Assembly: GCA_007922305.1 (NCBI GenBank)
Contig: ML677335.1
Span: 14,971,734 to 15,035,733, forward strand
Length of the DNA: 64,000 bases
Direction of reading: 5' to 3'
Source of the DNA: Dermatemys mawii
Lineage: Eukaryota; Chordata; Testudines; Dermatemydidae
The translations under genes and the position numbers were made by a program. Below, in pieces: positions 1 through 11,100 of this stretch (the stretch's first letter is position 1; each line of letters starts with the position of its first letter). Below the pieces are notes generated by a model. It saw only the letters and a list, made by a program, of their open reading frames with translations. It did not search any database and had not been told where the DNA came from.

Positions 1-1354
1 TCGTCCTCCCCGGCGGTGGGTTCTTTTGTTTCCGAGTTGGACTCTTCAGGTGGCGATGGGGAAAAGTTTAGCGGGCATCGAAAATGCGTGTTTGCTCCAG
101 TTGTATCTTACTCAAGCAGGGCAGTAACGATTGACCGTGATTACCAGCAAAATGAGGCGCGTGCTTGTAGTAACAGTCCCAAACGGGGCAAGGCCTCTTT
201 CCTTGGGACGTTGTCCTGAGGACCTTTTAATTTAACATCCCAGAGTAGCAGGACTCTCCCCTTCCCCATCATTACAGCCAGATAGACAATCCCAGACAGA
301 CTCACGCTAATAAATAATGGAAGTGCTCTTTTGCCCTCTCTACCATTTAAAAAAGGAACAACAAAAAAAACACCTAGCTCCTCGCTTCCAAGGTAAATTA
401 AAACGACAAGGTGCAGAAATAGGAAGCCGAACTGAAGGTAGTAAAGTATTTAGCTGTTTGAAACAATTAAAACGCGGATAGGAAGTAGGTTTTAACTGGC
501 TTAGAGGGGATTATGGTTTTAAAATTGGATAAAGGGGTTGCTGCTTTAGTTTAGATCTCACATTAGCTTTTAAAAGATTACTTTTATATTTGACAACCGC
601 TCTGACGGGGGATTATAAAGTAAATACTCGATTTTTAAATGCTACCAAACACAGGGCCTGTTTTTTTTTCCATTTGTTTTATATTTGTTTGGACTAAAAG
701 AGCTCCCAGGGCTAACAAGCAAAATCTCGAACCCGCCCTTTTCCAATCCCGGGGAGGATCAGTCACCATGGAGAATCCAGCGGGGGTTGTTTAATGCATT
801 TAGTTAAGATTATCTGAACCTCTGGTTTAAATTACTGGGGGAAAAGTAGAGTTACAAACTCGTTCAAAGGTAAAATGTTCTGGTGGGGTAGCAAAATGGG
901 AAGCTTAAAACATCTACATTCTCCTGCTAGGTTGATTTATATCCAGCAGCCCATCAAACTATAAAGTGGACCCAAGCACGGGAGTGAAATGAAACATGCA
1001 TTAGGAAGAGAAGGGCGATGGTTAAACAATGAAGGTGTTTGCTGCCTAATCCTTCGCTTCTAATGATTTCTTTCTGGTGGAGAATGTTAAGGGACTTGTG
1101 CAGAACAATTCCGTGTAAAGTCCCAGTGCGGTGAGACCCGCCTGGCAAACGCCACCGGAGTGATCAGATTGTTTCCTGCTGGGGATGTAGGGCTGTTTTC
1201 AAATCCATTCTAGGGCGCCACTTTTCTGAGAAATCGCTAAGATTTCGGCAATGTTCAAACGTATCATTCTCCCTCTCCACCGAGGGAAGAGACACAAACA
1301 TAGGTGTGAATCTTAACGGCGGGTCTACATCTTGTCTTTCTCTTCTTCGTGTAG
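1..1354. other. EXOC6 intron (part)
   Basis: Mostly AT-rich sequence with no exon I could recognise. The small open frames here (for example 16-219) have no splice context or recognisable protein. The preceding EXOC6 exon is presumably left of the window. Confidence 0.6.
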
Positions 1355-1467
1355 CTCCTGGACCTTTTTATGGTGTGGGACTGGTCAACCTACCTAGCTG
1401 ATTACGGTCAACCTACTTCTAAGTACTTACGAGTAAATCCCAGCATAGCCCTTACCCTCCTGGAGAA
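1355..1467 (+). CDS. EXOC6: EXOC6 penultimate coding exon
   Basis: 113 nt, read in phase 0 from CTC CTG GAC; 37 codons plus two bases. The donor is GAGAA|GTGAGT. Translated motif: DLFMVWDWSTYLADYG followed by QPTSKYLRVNPSIALTLLE. Confidence 0.9.
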
Positions 1468-3035
1468 GTGAGTATGTAGCACAAACACTTTTGGGGCGTG
1501 GGGGAGGGGCTCTCTTGAAAATATCGCTGTTCATGTGACTTAAGAGACATAACAGAATGCGGCTGATTCCCGCAGCCTGAGTCCCTGTTGCTGATCTCCT
1601 CCCAACAGCTCTTGCTACCTCGGTTTTAAAGTCAAATAGAGCTTAAATGCTCTGCTCTTTCTCCTTCCCTTTAAGGGTAGCAGCATAGCCTGTACCATAA
1701 AGTTCCTGATGAATAGCAGCATAGTCTGTACCGTAAAGTTCCTGATCACGTTAACATGAATAGCAAAGCGCTAGCCCCTCTCACATTGCCAGGCTCATTT
1801 TATAGAACCGAACCTAGAAATGTGCGTTTCTATTTGCTCTTTGTCCCAGTTTTAAACAGTGACGTAAATGTCAGCTGTTACTGGACTTTAGAAATCAGTG
1901 CTATAGTACACGGACTGTGTCGCGATCTTCCCGGGTTTGCTGTGCCCAAGGGAAAATGACGGTATCTCGGTTAGGAAATGAAACCCAAAACGCCACTGAA
2001 CAATAGATACGTCCCAAAATGTGTTCAAAGCTCACAGTCTCATTCAGAGTTTCCCGGTGCTTTGTAGCTCAATATAGTATCATCATGGGATGGACCGATT
2101 TCCCACCTTCTGGTTTTAAAAAAACAAAAAACAAAAAAAAAACCCCTCTGGATGTTACATCTGTGTGCTGCACATTCTCATATTTGAATCTAGAGTAGCT
2201 AATTGAGCTAATTGGATTTGAGAAACAGACTGAAAGGGGAGCATATATATCTTTGGGCTAAAAACAACTTGTCAATCTCCTGTATATAACTGAATCATAA
2301 ATATATTATGATTTAAATGTGTTATCTGATTTTGTTTCCTTTCCCTGCAATGACTGTATGTTTTGCAGAGTGCATAGAGGGTATGTATTGCCTTATCATG
2401 TTATACATATATCATTGTTTTTTAAAAAAAATTAGAAGTTAGTTTCCTGTATTTCGTGTTTAAATCACCGCTATATTTCATTTGCAAGTTTCAGTAGTAG
2501 TAATAAAGACTTCGGATAAGTTATCAATGAATGGTACACCATTTCATTGAGAATGAACTCGAAAATGGAACCAGATGGAGAAGGATCTAAACAATCTTCA
2601 ATTTTGTTAATGTGCAAATTTACTTTGTAGTGTTATATTTCCTGTTTATGTAATGTTAAGCTTAATGGTTTTAAACGGGTTTTAAGTAGTATTTGTTAAG
2701 ACGGGGTCTGTAATTTAAAAAAAACAGCTAGGAGAGTGAGAGAGACTCCACAAGAGATTTTTGTAACCTTTAACTCTTGTTAACACAAAGCGAACACATC
2801 TGAAAGAGGAAGAAGTAGCGCTGAATTTATTTTCGCCAATCCGGTTTTCTCTCCCTAGTCACATTTCTAACATGCCTGTGTCATCTACTTTGTTTCTTGC
2901 AGAATGAAAGACACTAGCAAAAAGAACAATATTTTTGCTCAGTTCAGGAAGAATGATCGTGACAAGCAGAAGCTAATAGAGACTGTATTAAAGCAACTTA
3001 GAAGTTTAGTGAACGGTATGTCCCAGCACACATAG
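1355..3035 (+). CDS. EXOC6: Exocyst complex component 6, last two coding exons (3' partial)
   Basis: EXOC6 (Sec15 homologue) is a subunit of the octameric exocyst, which tethers secretory vesicles at the plasma membrane; its C-terminal region is helical and binds Rab GTPases in this family. Two exons are visible. The first, 1355-1467, is preceded by a CT-rich tract and GTAG and ends at GAA|GTGAGT; it encodes LLDLFMVWDWSTYLADYG and onward. The second, 2903-3035, follows TTTCTTGCAG and completes the split codon, giving LLEKMKDTSKK, then AQFRKNDRDKQKLIETV, ending LRSLVNGMSQHT and TAG. The exon junction is phase 2 and joins in frame. I recognise this as the EXOC6 C-terminus from memory of vertebrate homologues. 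The rest of the gene lies left of the window. The position immediately upstream of CYP26C1 matches the mammalian locus. EXOC6B is the paralogue alternative, but the CYP26C1/A1 neighbourhood favours EXOC6. Confidence 0.92.
1678..1749. repeat. 36-bp tandem duplication in EXOC6 intron
   Basis: Two adjacent copies (1678-1713 and 1714-1749) start TAGCAGCATAG and contain CTGTACC.TAAAGTTCCTGA. They differ at only a few positions, so this is a recent local duplication. Confidence 0.85.
2903..3035 (+). CDS. EXOC6: EXOC6 terminal coding exon
   Basis: Acceptor TTTCTTGCAG at 2893-2902. The first base completes the Lys codon begun in the previous exon, and 43 further codons run to the TAG at 3033-3035. 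The peptide is lysine-rich and helical-looking and ends NGMSQHT. Confidence 0.92.
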
Positions 3036-4090
3036 AGCTGTTAGATCGATTGTATCTCTTCATGGCCAGATGTATTTCTTGGCCACCATTTCTACATAGC
3101 AGGCAGGGATGGTGATTAAGAATCGTGTTTGGCTGAATAAAAGAAACATGCGATAGAGGTGGCTTATCTACGGAGACAGCCGTAAATAACACTTTGTATG
3201 TATTTTTAACGAATTGAATACTATTTTATATATTGTAAACAAATGGTGAAAATGGGACTGTAAAATAAAAAAGCAGGTCCCTCACACTGTACGTAAAACA
3301 GCTGAACTGTAAATACATGATTTAGAAGTTGGTAGCTGTTACATACAGATTTTTGCTCCAGTTAGAAATTCCTGGGGAAAAGTTTTGCTATAATCCCGTA
3401 ATTGTCCTTTTCCGAATAAATCCTAATTTAATATTTTTAAACGTCGAACTACTTGCATCTCAGATGTTGCCTGGTCGTTTTCTTTTTATTAATTGTATAA
3501 TAGCCTTAAAAGTGATTGGGACATGATTTTGCATACCAAATGTTGTAGTCTGGAGGTACGAAAAAAAAATCGTCTGATTTTTGTGTACACTTTAAAACTA
3601 CCTGAAAACCAGACTTGATATATATTCAGTGTTAGGGCTTATAGTTTTGTTCTTCAAAAAGCGGTTTAATCTTGAGTTTATGAATGTAAATAACCGTTTG
3701 AATTGTCTGCAATGTGCTTTGGTTTCTGTTCCTCAGGGGTAACCTTTATAACTGTACTTTTGTAGATGTTCCCCCGCCCCCCTCCAGATTAAAGTAAGAG
3801 ATTTACGATATCTGATCTCATACCAAGTCCCCGTGTGTCCCTACGTATGTTTATACAAATAGAGCCATCCCCGGAATTAGAAACCCCTCCTACAACCAAC
3901 CTACATCTCTGCCCTGTAGCATCCTGGCTATTTTAAACAGAACCAGAATGTATAATAAATACAAACTACACCGTCTATGGAGCATGTAAAAAGAATGTAC
4001 ATTTCGCTGTATTTTAAGTTATTGACGGTCTAAACACAGTAATATAAATCTTACCCTTATTTTTGAATTTTATGTATTAAAATGCATCTC
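3036..4090 (+). other. EXOC6: Probable EXOC6 3' UTR
   Basis: AT-rich sequence after the EXOC6 stop. Canonical AATAAA hexamers occur at 3264-3269, 3415-3420 and 3954-3959, and an ATTAAA lies near 4077. Which one is used cannot be decided from sequence. The GC-rich CYP26C1 upstream region begins shortly after. Confidence 0.55.
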
Positions 4091-6263
4091 AGACTTAAAT
4101 TTTATGCCGGACTGTACAGCAGAGTTCATTTCCTCTGTTTTCTATCTTTCGATGATTTACTCTCCTTTGCCTTTGTAAGCTAAGACTGGGAAGGTTCCTG
4201 TGTACCCGCCTTCACCTCCGTGGCGGAAAGATTAAACATGTTCAGCAAACTCTCCATACGGTGTCATTGTCCACATGTGTTTGTGTGTCCCCGGAAGCTG
4301 GGTGCCCGAGTATCCGCCCCATGACTGCTTCGGCAAAGCAGCAGCAAGACTTTCGGTTAGACCTTGGGGATTTCCCTTGCTGTGAAACTGGAGCTGAAAT
4401 TCCTAGTGGGGCTCAGCGTGGCCTAGAGATCTCGCTCCCGTGCGAGCAGCAGAGCCTGGAAAGCCTAGAAACTCTCCGCCTGTTGGGTCAGTTCCCCTCC
4501 TAAAACTAGGCTTCATTGTGCGATGTTTTCCGAGGATGGATGGCGCAGTGATGCCCAGAGAACGGGGCAGCACCAGGGATTAGCTTTGGGAAGCGGGGCG
4601 GTGGGCTGGCGCCTCGGCTTTGCAGTGCAGCCTCACCAGTGTCTTCCTCCTTGTCCGGTGTCCTCTCCAGGCGCAAGGGGCTTCCATGGAAGGGGTTTGA
4701 GCCCAGGTCCCCCGTGAGAAGCGAGCACGGGTCGGAGGCTCGCTCGCTCTTCCTGCGCTCCCCACTTGGACTGAAGGGCGCTGCGAAAGGGCCGCTTTCC
4801 CCAGCAGCTCCGCTAATGATTAACGCGGAAGGAACCTGCTCAGCCCTTGTCAAAATCCCAGCGGAGGGGGCGGGTGGAATTTCACCCTGAAATGCCCGCG
4901 AGGAAAGGGAGCGGCTCGGGGGCCTTGCTGGCGGGCGGGGTGCGGAGAGCGGGGGGATTTTATACCTTCGGGATCATTCAAATGTCTCCCACTAAAGCGG
5001 ACTACAGACGTTAAACGGGCCCCGGGGAGTTGCGGACCCAGCTCGGGCTCTGCAGTGTTTGTCTGGGGAACGCGCATTGCTTTGAAGAGAGAGGCTGGGA
5101 GGGTGAACTGAGGAATGTCCGGCTCCCAGAATTGCCCTTTAAACAGCGTGTTTTCCACAGCCGCCAGACCGGGTTTGTGTTGCGCCCACCTGTAGTACGC
5201 GTTACACACCGGCCCCTGTGCTTCTGTCCCTCTTTTAGACCCTTTGTAAATGCAAACCTGCCCTGTAGGAGTTGCAGACCTAGACTGACCGGCGTCATTT
5301 TCCAGCGGAACTCCTTCTGCATAGCAAGGATCCGCTAACCACCCCATGGCCGCTTTACTCCTGGGTCACGGGGGCAGTACACGGAGTGAGCTGGACTTGC
5401 TAGCTGCACCTCCGGCAACCAGGATTAATCAGGCCTGGAGCAAAGGAAAGCAGAGACAATTCTCCAGGGGGGCCTCTCGATTTCAGGGCCACTGAACCTT
5501 AGCATCTAAACAAACAACAGGTGTCTCCTGTATGTCGCCGCGCCAAAGGATGCAACTGGAGCTGTTCGCAAGCCGAGACGGGGTGCAGGGCTCCTGCGAG
5601 AAAAGGCTGCATCCAGCTCCCAGAAGCCAGCGCCTCGGGATATACGTGTGCGGTGTCCACCTTGTCCTGACCTAAGCAGGGAGCGTTTTCCCTTGGACCA
5701 GCAGGGTAAGAATAACGAGAACTCAGAGACATTTGCTCCACTGACGCCAATGGGACAACTCCGTTGGACTCCCGCCGGGAGCAGCAGCCGACCCCGCACT
5801 GAGCCAACAAAGCTTTCCAGAGGAAAAGCCCAAGATTTCCTGCTGCGCAGCGCAGCGCAGCGATCCGCTTTGCGGAAATCCCGCCCCAGAGAAGGACTTA
5901 GCGGAGCCGAGGCGCTGGCCCGTGGTTAGCCCGGTCCCATGCTTCTCACGCAGGCAAAACTCCCAGTGACCTCAGGGCGAGGTTTGCCTACATGCGGAAC
6001 AGGGCCAGAGAGTGCGTCACGCCCGGCCCCACGTTAAACTCCCGGCGCAGCTTTTAGTGCGGAACGCGTTGATTCGGATCGCGCTCGCTCCGCTGCACGG
6101 TGCTTTCTGCGCAAGGCCTGAGGCGACCTGCGCTGCACGCTCCTGGCGCGGCGGTACAGCTGCACCGCACTGACTCGCTGAGCCGTGAGGCGGGTAGGAA
6201 GCTACAGGTCACGTCAGCCGCGAGACCAGAACCCAAGCGGCTGTCGACTTCCACTCCCCGGCT

Positions 6264-6317
6264 CGCGCCAACGCGCCCCGGGACCCGGCGCGCGCCAACG
6301 CGCCCCGGGACCCGGCT
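6264..6317. repeat. 27-bp GC-rich tandem duplication
   Basis: CGCGCCAACGCGCCCCGGGA and its continuation occur twice with a 27-bp period (6264 and 6291), about 1.6 kb upstream of the CYP26C1 start codon. Confidence 0.85.
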
Positions 6318-6672
6318 CTTAGCGTTCCATGGGCAGAACCCCGGGGTGGCTGCAGCTTCCCCCACGTGTGTGTTCGAGCCCTGCTCGGGCTGGGCGGGAG
6401 CGGGGCTGGCCGGCGCTCCTTGGGGCGGGCAAGCGTCAAACGTCTCTTTGCCAGCGCTGCTTTCGAGTGTCCAACACCTTCCGCCTGCCCTCACCCCGCG
6501 GGGTCCTGCGGTAACTGCCGAGGAGCAAGGGGCGGGTGTGGGGGCCGGGCTCAGGGCGAGCCCTGCGGGGGGAGGAGAGCTTCGCCTTCCTATGCAGCGT
6601 GGGGCACTCGCTGGAGCGGGTCTCTGCACCTTGAAGTCTTGAACTCCTGTTCTGAGGACTTCAATAGCGCAG

Positions 6673-6779
6673 ACATAGGTGGGGGTCTATTAAGGGGCTG
6701 GGGAGGTTCTGTGGCCTGTCCTGTGCGGGAGATCAGACTAGATGATCATAATGGTCCCCTCTGACCTTAGAGTCCATGA
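6673..6779 (+). repeat. SINE/CR1-type 3' tail, turtle-like
   Basis: Contains GGTTCTGTGGCCTG, then a GATCAGACTAGATGATC block and AATGGTCCCCTCTGACCTTA ending in AGTCCATGAG. This arrangement is what I recall for the 3' part of chelonian tRNA-derived SINEs with CR1-like tails. Only the tail is recognisable. It lies in the CpG-rich DNA about 0.5 kb upstream of the CYP26C1 TATA candidate. Confidence 0.65.
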
Positions 6780-7197
6780 GCTGGAGAGCAGCGTCCCCTT
6801 TGAAACACTGTTCACATGACGGAGCCGCTCCGGTCCCTCCGCGGAGACCTTTGTCCCATCCCCAGTAGCATCAGCATCAAGGAATAGCGCGATGGGTAAC
6901 GGATGGAGAAGGGGCTGCGGGGAATTGCGAGGGGCTCCCAGGGGCATGCGGGCCGGCCGGGGGGAGGATGACAATACGAGTGACCCCGGATTGGCTGTCA
7001 TTGGTTACCTGGGTCCCAGCCCTCCAGCTGCAGGGATCTGTCACAGCGGCGCTCCCCCCCTCCTCAGCTCCCCGCACCCTTTCAATCAACCCCCTCACTG
7101 CTTCCGGGCGCCAATCATTGCACTGGGCCCCGCTCCGTGAGGACGCGGCAGACACGTCATCCCTGAAGGTGGACCGGACCGTGGCACCCAATCTCTC

Positions 7198-7204
7198 TAT
7201 AAAA
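7198..7204 (+). promoter_or_regulatory. CYP26C1: TATA-box candidate, CYP26C1 promoter
   Basis: TATAAAA in a GC-rich context, 717 bp upstream of the CYP26C1 ATG. It would start transcription near 7228. The distance implies a long 5' UTR or a non-coding first exon: a GTGAGT donor lies at 7318 and a strong polypyrimidine-CAG acceptor ends at 7881. A TATA-less start closer to the ATG remains possible. Confidence 0.4.
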
Positions 7205-7920
7205 CTCCTCAAGGCGGCCAAGAGTTAAAAGGGACCGAGCCGGCGCGAGGAGCTGGGCTGCCGCCCCTTGCTGCGGACCATCCGCCTTCCTGATCGCCAC
7301 CAGAGTCATGGGCAGGCGTGAGTACCCCGCGCCTCCCTATGGGGATCAAGTGAGAAAGTCCCCACGATGCCGGCTGCAGCACCTGGCCGCGCTGGCTGCT
7401 CCGAGCTCGGGGAGCCGCCAGGAAGTTTCTCCGGCGGAGCCCTGGCTTGCTGCTCTCGGTGCCCGAGGCTCTGATTTCTAGCCAGCCCGGGGGAGCGAGG
7501 CGAGGGGGGCCCCACGGAGACTCCCGGGCCGCAGAGTGTCTCCGGACCTGCCTTTGCTGGGAGGAAACCAGCGATCCGCCCGCAAAGCGCGGTGCATTGC
7601 GGCGCGGTTGGTTTTGCGGGCAGCGCAGCTTTTCACCCCGGGCAGTGAATCCAGCGCGCTCCCGCTCGGAGTAACGCGTCTGGGCCCCGGGGCCGGGGTC
7701 ACCCTCCGCTCACCCGCCCCGGGGCACTTAAGCCCAGGCGGCACCCGAGAGGGGCAGGGAGCGGGCGCGGCGGCTTTTCTCCAACCCCAGACCGGCTCCC
7801 AGGTTACGCGAGCTGCCGCGGGGCTTTCCCAGGCAATGTGACACCCAGGGCTGGCCTGTCTTGTTCCTTCCCTCCCCACAGCCTAGCCCCCTGCTCCCGC
7901 AGCCCGGCTGGGGGCCGAAG

Positions 7921-8124
7921 ATGTGGCTGGCGGGGATCTGCGCGTTGTCCTGGCTCCAAGCTGCGCTCACCGCCCTGCTGGCCCTGGGGCTCCTCCTCGC
8001 CCTGTCCCGGCACCTGTGGGCTCTCAGGTGGAGTCTGAGCAGGGACCGGGGCAGCGCCCTGCCCCTCCCCAAAGGCTCCATGGGGTGGCCGTTCTTCGGA
8101 GAGACCCTGCACTGGCTGGTCCAG
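7921..8124 (+). CDS. CYP26C1: CYP26C1 coding exon 1
   Basis: 68 codons. Residues 9-32 are strongly hydrophobic (signal anchor), followed by a basic stretch and the [17 protein letters not shown] hinge. The donor is CCAG|GTAAAG. Met at 7921 is the first ATG after the acceptor-like CAGs at 7881 and 7902 and is followed by the expected anchor. Confidence 0.93.
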
Positions 8125-11100
8125 GTAAAGTCTAAGCGACAGCACGTGTCCCCCTGCGGCGGGGGCTCTGCAGGGTGGCTCCCCGCCCCCGCCCTGCTGC
8201 CCCCCAACCGCCTGGGCTCGGGCTGCTCCCGGGACGCCCGGGAACTGCCTGAAACGCGGGGAAGGGATTTAAACGCTTTTCATTGCTGAGCCACGTGGGC
8301 CCCTGAGCTGCCCGCCTCCCCCTCGGCGGAGGGCGCCGGGCTCCGTGCCGCGACCTCCCTCCCGCTCCCGCGGACGTGTCTGGGGCGGGGGAGGGGGCTC
8401 CGCAGCCAGCCAATCTGAGCGGGGCCGGCCCCGGGGTCGGGCTGGCGGGATCCGGGCCTTGCCCAGCGCCCCTCCGGACCGGCGGGCTCCAGCCGGCGCG
8501 CCGCCCCGGGCCTGGCTCCGCGCTTGACCTGCCGGCCGCTTGCAGGGCTCCCGCTTCCACAGCTCGCGCCGGGAGAAGTACGGGCACGTGTTCAAGACCC
8601 ACCTGCTGGGCAAGCCCGTCATCCGAGTGAGCGGGGCCGAGAACGTCCGCAAGATCCTGCTGGGGGAGCACAGCCTGGTCAGCACCCAGTGGCCCCAGAG
8701 CACCCAGATCATCCTGGGCTCCAACACGCTGCTCAACGCCGTGGGCGACCTGCACCGGCAGAGGAGGAAGGTGCGCTCCGCCGCCACGGGGGGAGGGGGC
8801 AGTGCCGGGACCGGCCCAGGGCTGCTCACAGGCGCCTGGCCGGGGCGTTCTGCCCCGGGGCTGTTGCGGAGCCGGGTAGTTGCGGGGGCGGGGCAGGCCG
8901 GCAGCGCGGGGCTGTGTGAGCGGGGCGAAGGCCCGGGGTCCGCGGAGGGCGGTTGCAATTCGCCCCTTTGGAGCCGGCAGCACCGTCCTGCAGGAAGCCA
9001 AGTGGCGGCGGCTGCCAAGCGGGTAGCCCCGGTTCCCCTGGCTGTGCGGCCGCAGGGCGGAGAGAGGGTCCGCCGCACCGCCCGCCTTAACTCTCCTCCC
9101 TCCCCTCTCCCCAGATCCTGGCCAGAGTCTTCAGCCGCGCTGCCCTGGAGCGCTACCTCCCTGGGATCCAGAAGGTCGTGAGCTGGGAGCTGCGGGGCTG
9201 GTGCAGGGAGCCTGGCTCCGTCGAGGTTTATTCCTCCGCTAAAACTCTGACTTTCCGCGTTGCAGCTCGGGTTCTGCTGGGCCTCAGCCTGGAGGAAAAG
9301 CAGTTCAAGGACCTGGCCAAAACCTTTGAGCAGCTGGTGGAGAACCTGTTCTCCTTGCCCCTGAACATCCCGTTCAGTGGGCTGCGCAAGGTACTGGCGC
9401 CGGGTTCCACGCCCCACTGGCTCCGCTTTGCTCCCTCCGCTCTGCCTTTTGCAACCTACCGGGTATAGGCTGCACTGCTGTAAAAAAATGTCCAGCGCCA
9501 AAGTAGCCAGAAAAGCCGGTGTCGGTCTCCAGGACCAGCGCTGGAAGCTAAAGAGAATTGTAAATAGCACAGAGCCATGAAAGCCCACCACGCCCTGTTA
9601 CCCTGTCCTGTAAGAGTTCTAGCTTTCCAAATGAAAGGTGGATCTCTATTGCCATTTTAATACAGTGATTCGCCCTATCCCCTCAGCAACTCCTTCTTTG
9701 GAGATCTTACTCTTGGCATGTCCCTGAGTGAGGAACGAGTCACGTTTTAAAGAGGTTTCACTGCTGTATTAGTTGAAGTGATCAGTTTTTCCTCCATTTC
9801 TTTTGCACGGGTTTCTTATAAAGTGTGGATTTGTTCTCTTATTGCAGATTATTCTCTAATTACTTCTCATGTTAGCCATTTCTTTTTATTTTTGTTTTCC
9901 TATATATTTGCTTCCAGCAGCTTTGTGTGGTTTTGGCTTCAGTGTACTATTGTATGTTTGATTGCTAAGCATGTTACATTTAGATTTTTCCCTGTGATGC
10001 TATATTCTCAGCAGGATAGTGATCTGTGCAATTTCTCTCCACAGATTATTGGCTTTGCTGTTATCATGGTCCATCACAGGAGTTCTCCCCACCTGTGTAT
10101 TGGTTTAGAGACTGCACTTCCTTTGGCTGAGATAGTCCTTGCTAACATCTGTTTATTATCTGAATAGTATATAGTCTGTTGACTTGTTTGTGCTGTAGAT
10201 CTGTGAGTTATGAGGTGGGAGAAAGGGATTCATAGATTCTAATAACAGAAGGGACCACTGTGATATTCTGCTCTGACCTCTTGTATAGCACAGGCCATAG
10301 AACTTCCCACAAAATAACACCCTAAGCAGAATTTTTAGAAAAACATCCTATCTTGATTTAGAAGGGTTCAGTGATAGAACATCCACCAGGATCCTTGGTA
10401 AGTTGTTTTAAGGGCTAATCACTCTCACCATTAAAAATATAGGCCTTATTTCCAGTCTGAATTTGTGTAGCTTCAGTTTCCATTCGATTGTGTTATACTT
10501 TTCTCTGATGAGAAATTACTGTTTGTAAGTTCCTACATGAGGAACAGATATCAAGTCACCCCTTCACCTTCTGTTTGTTAAGCTAAATAGATGGAGTTTC
10601 TTGAGTCTATCACTGTAGGGAGCTCCATCTATATATTTGATTATATTGGATGATCTCTTGGGTGTGTGCATTACACTCAATTTTTTGAGTGTAATTTCCT
10701 AGGAGTTTGAAAAAAAAATAACAGAACTTCTGTCATGTGACATCTTACTGACATTCACATTGGTCATCAACAGGGTTGGAACCGTTAGATCCACCCAACA
10801 GACCTTTATCACTTGAGCTAACAGAATAAGTGATCATTCTCTATGTAGACTAGTGGGAGAGGAGCATGAGACACTCACTTTGCCAGAGGATTTCAGAGTT
10901 ATTTGCTGACAGGGAAGGAATGGTGAGATTCAGGAATCTCGGATTTAATTTTAGGCATTGGAGATGAGTGTGCTCTAGTGGACACAGACGACTCTGCCTC
11001 TCTCCCCCTCCCTCACAAGCTTTATCCTTTCTACCCTATCCCTGTCTACTCCCAATATCCCCTCCATTCCCAGTCTGCTTGCCCAGCCAGTCCCAGTTCA

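Larger units (their letters stand above)
4250..9400. other. CpG-rich region spanning the upstream part and exons 1-3 of CYP26C1
   Basis: Base composition shifts sharply from AT-rich EXOC6 3' flank to GC- and CpG-dense DNA that continues to CYP26C1 intron 3. Many long antisense and off-frame open frames here (for example 4850-5347 and 8269-9591 on the minus strand) follow from high GC and antisense of exons. Except for the SINE tail at 6673-6779 and the 27-bp duplication at 6264-6317, I see no separate gene. Confidence 0.7.

Noticed and set aside
4850..5347. 165-codon minus-strand frame upstream of CYP26C1
   Set aside because: No recognised family, no conserved motif, and it lies in CpG-rich DNA where long frames are common.
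8132..9591. Long minus-strand open frames (up to 440 codons) opposite CYP26C1 exons 2-3
   Set aside because: Antisense of GC-rich coding exons and CpG-rich introns; no recognisable protein and no splice or promoter context.
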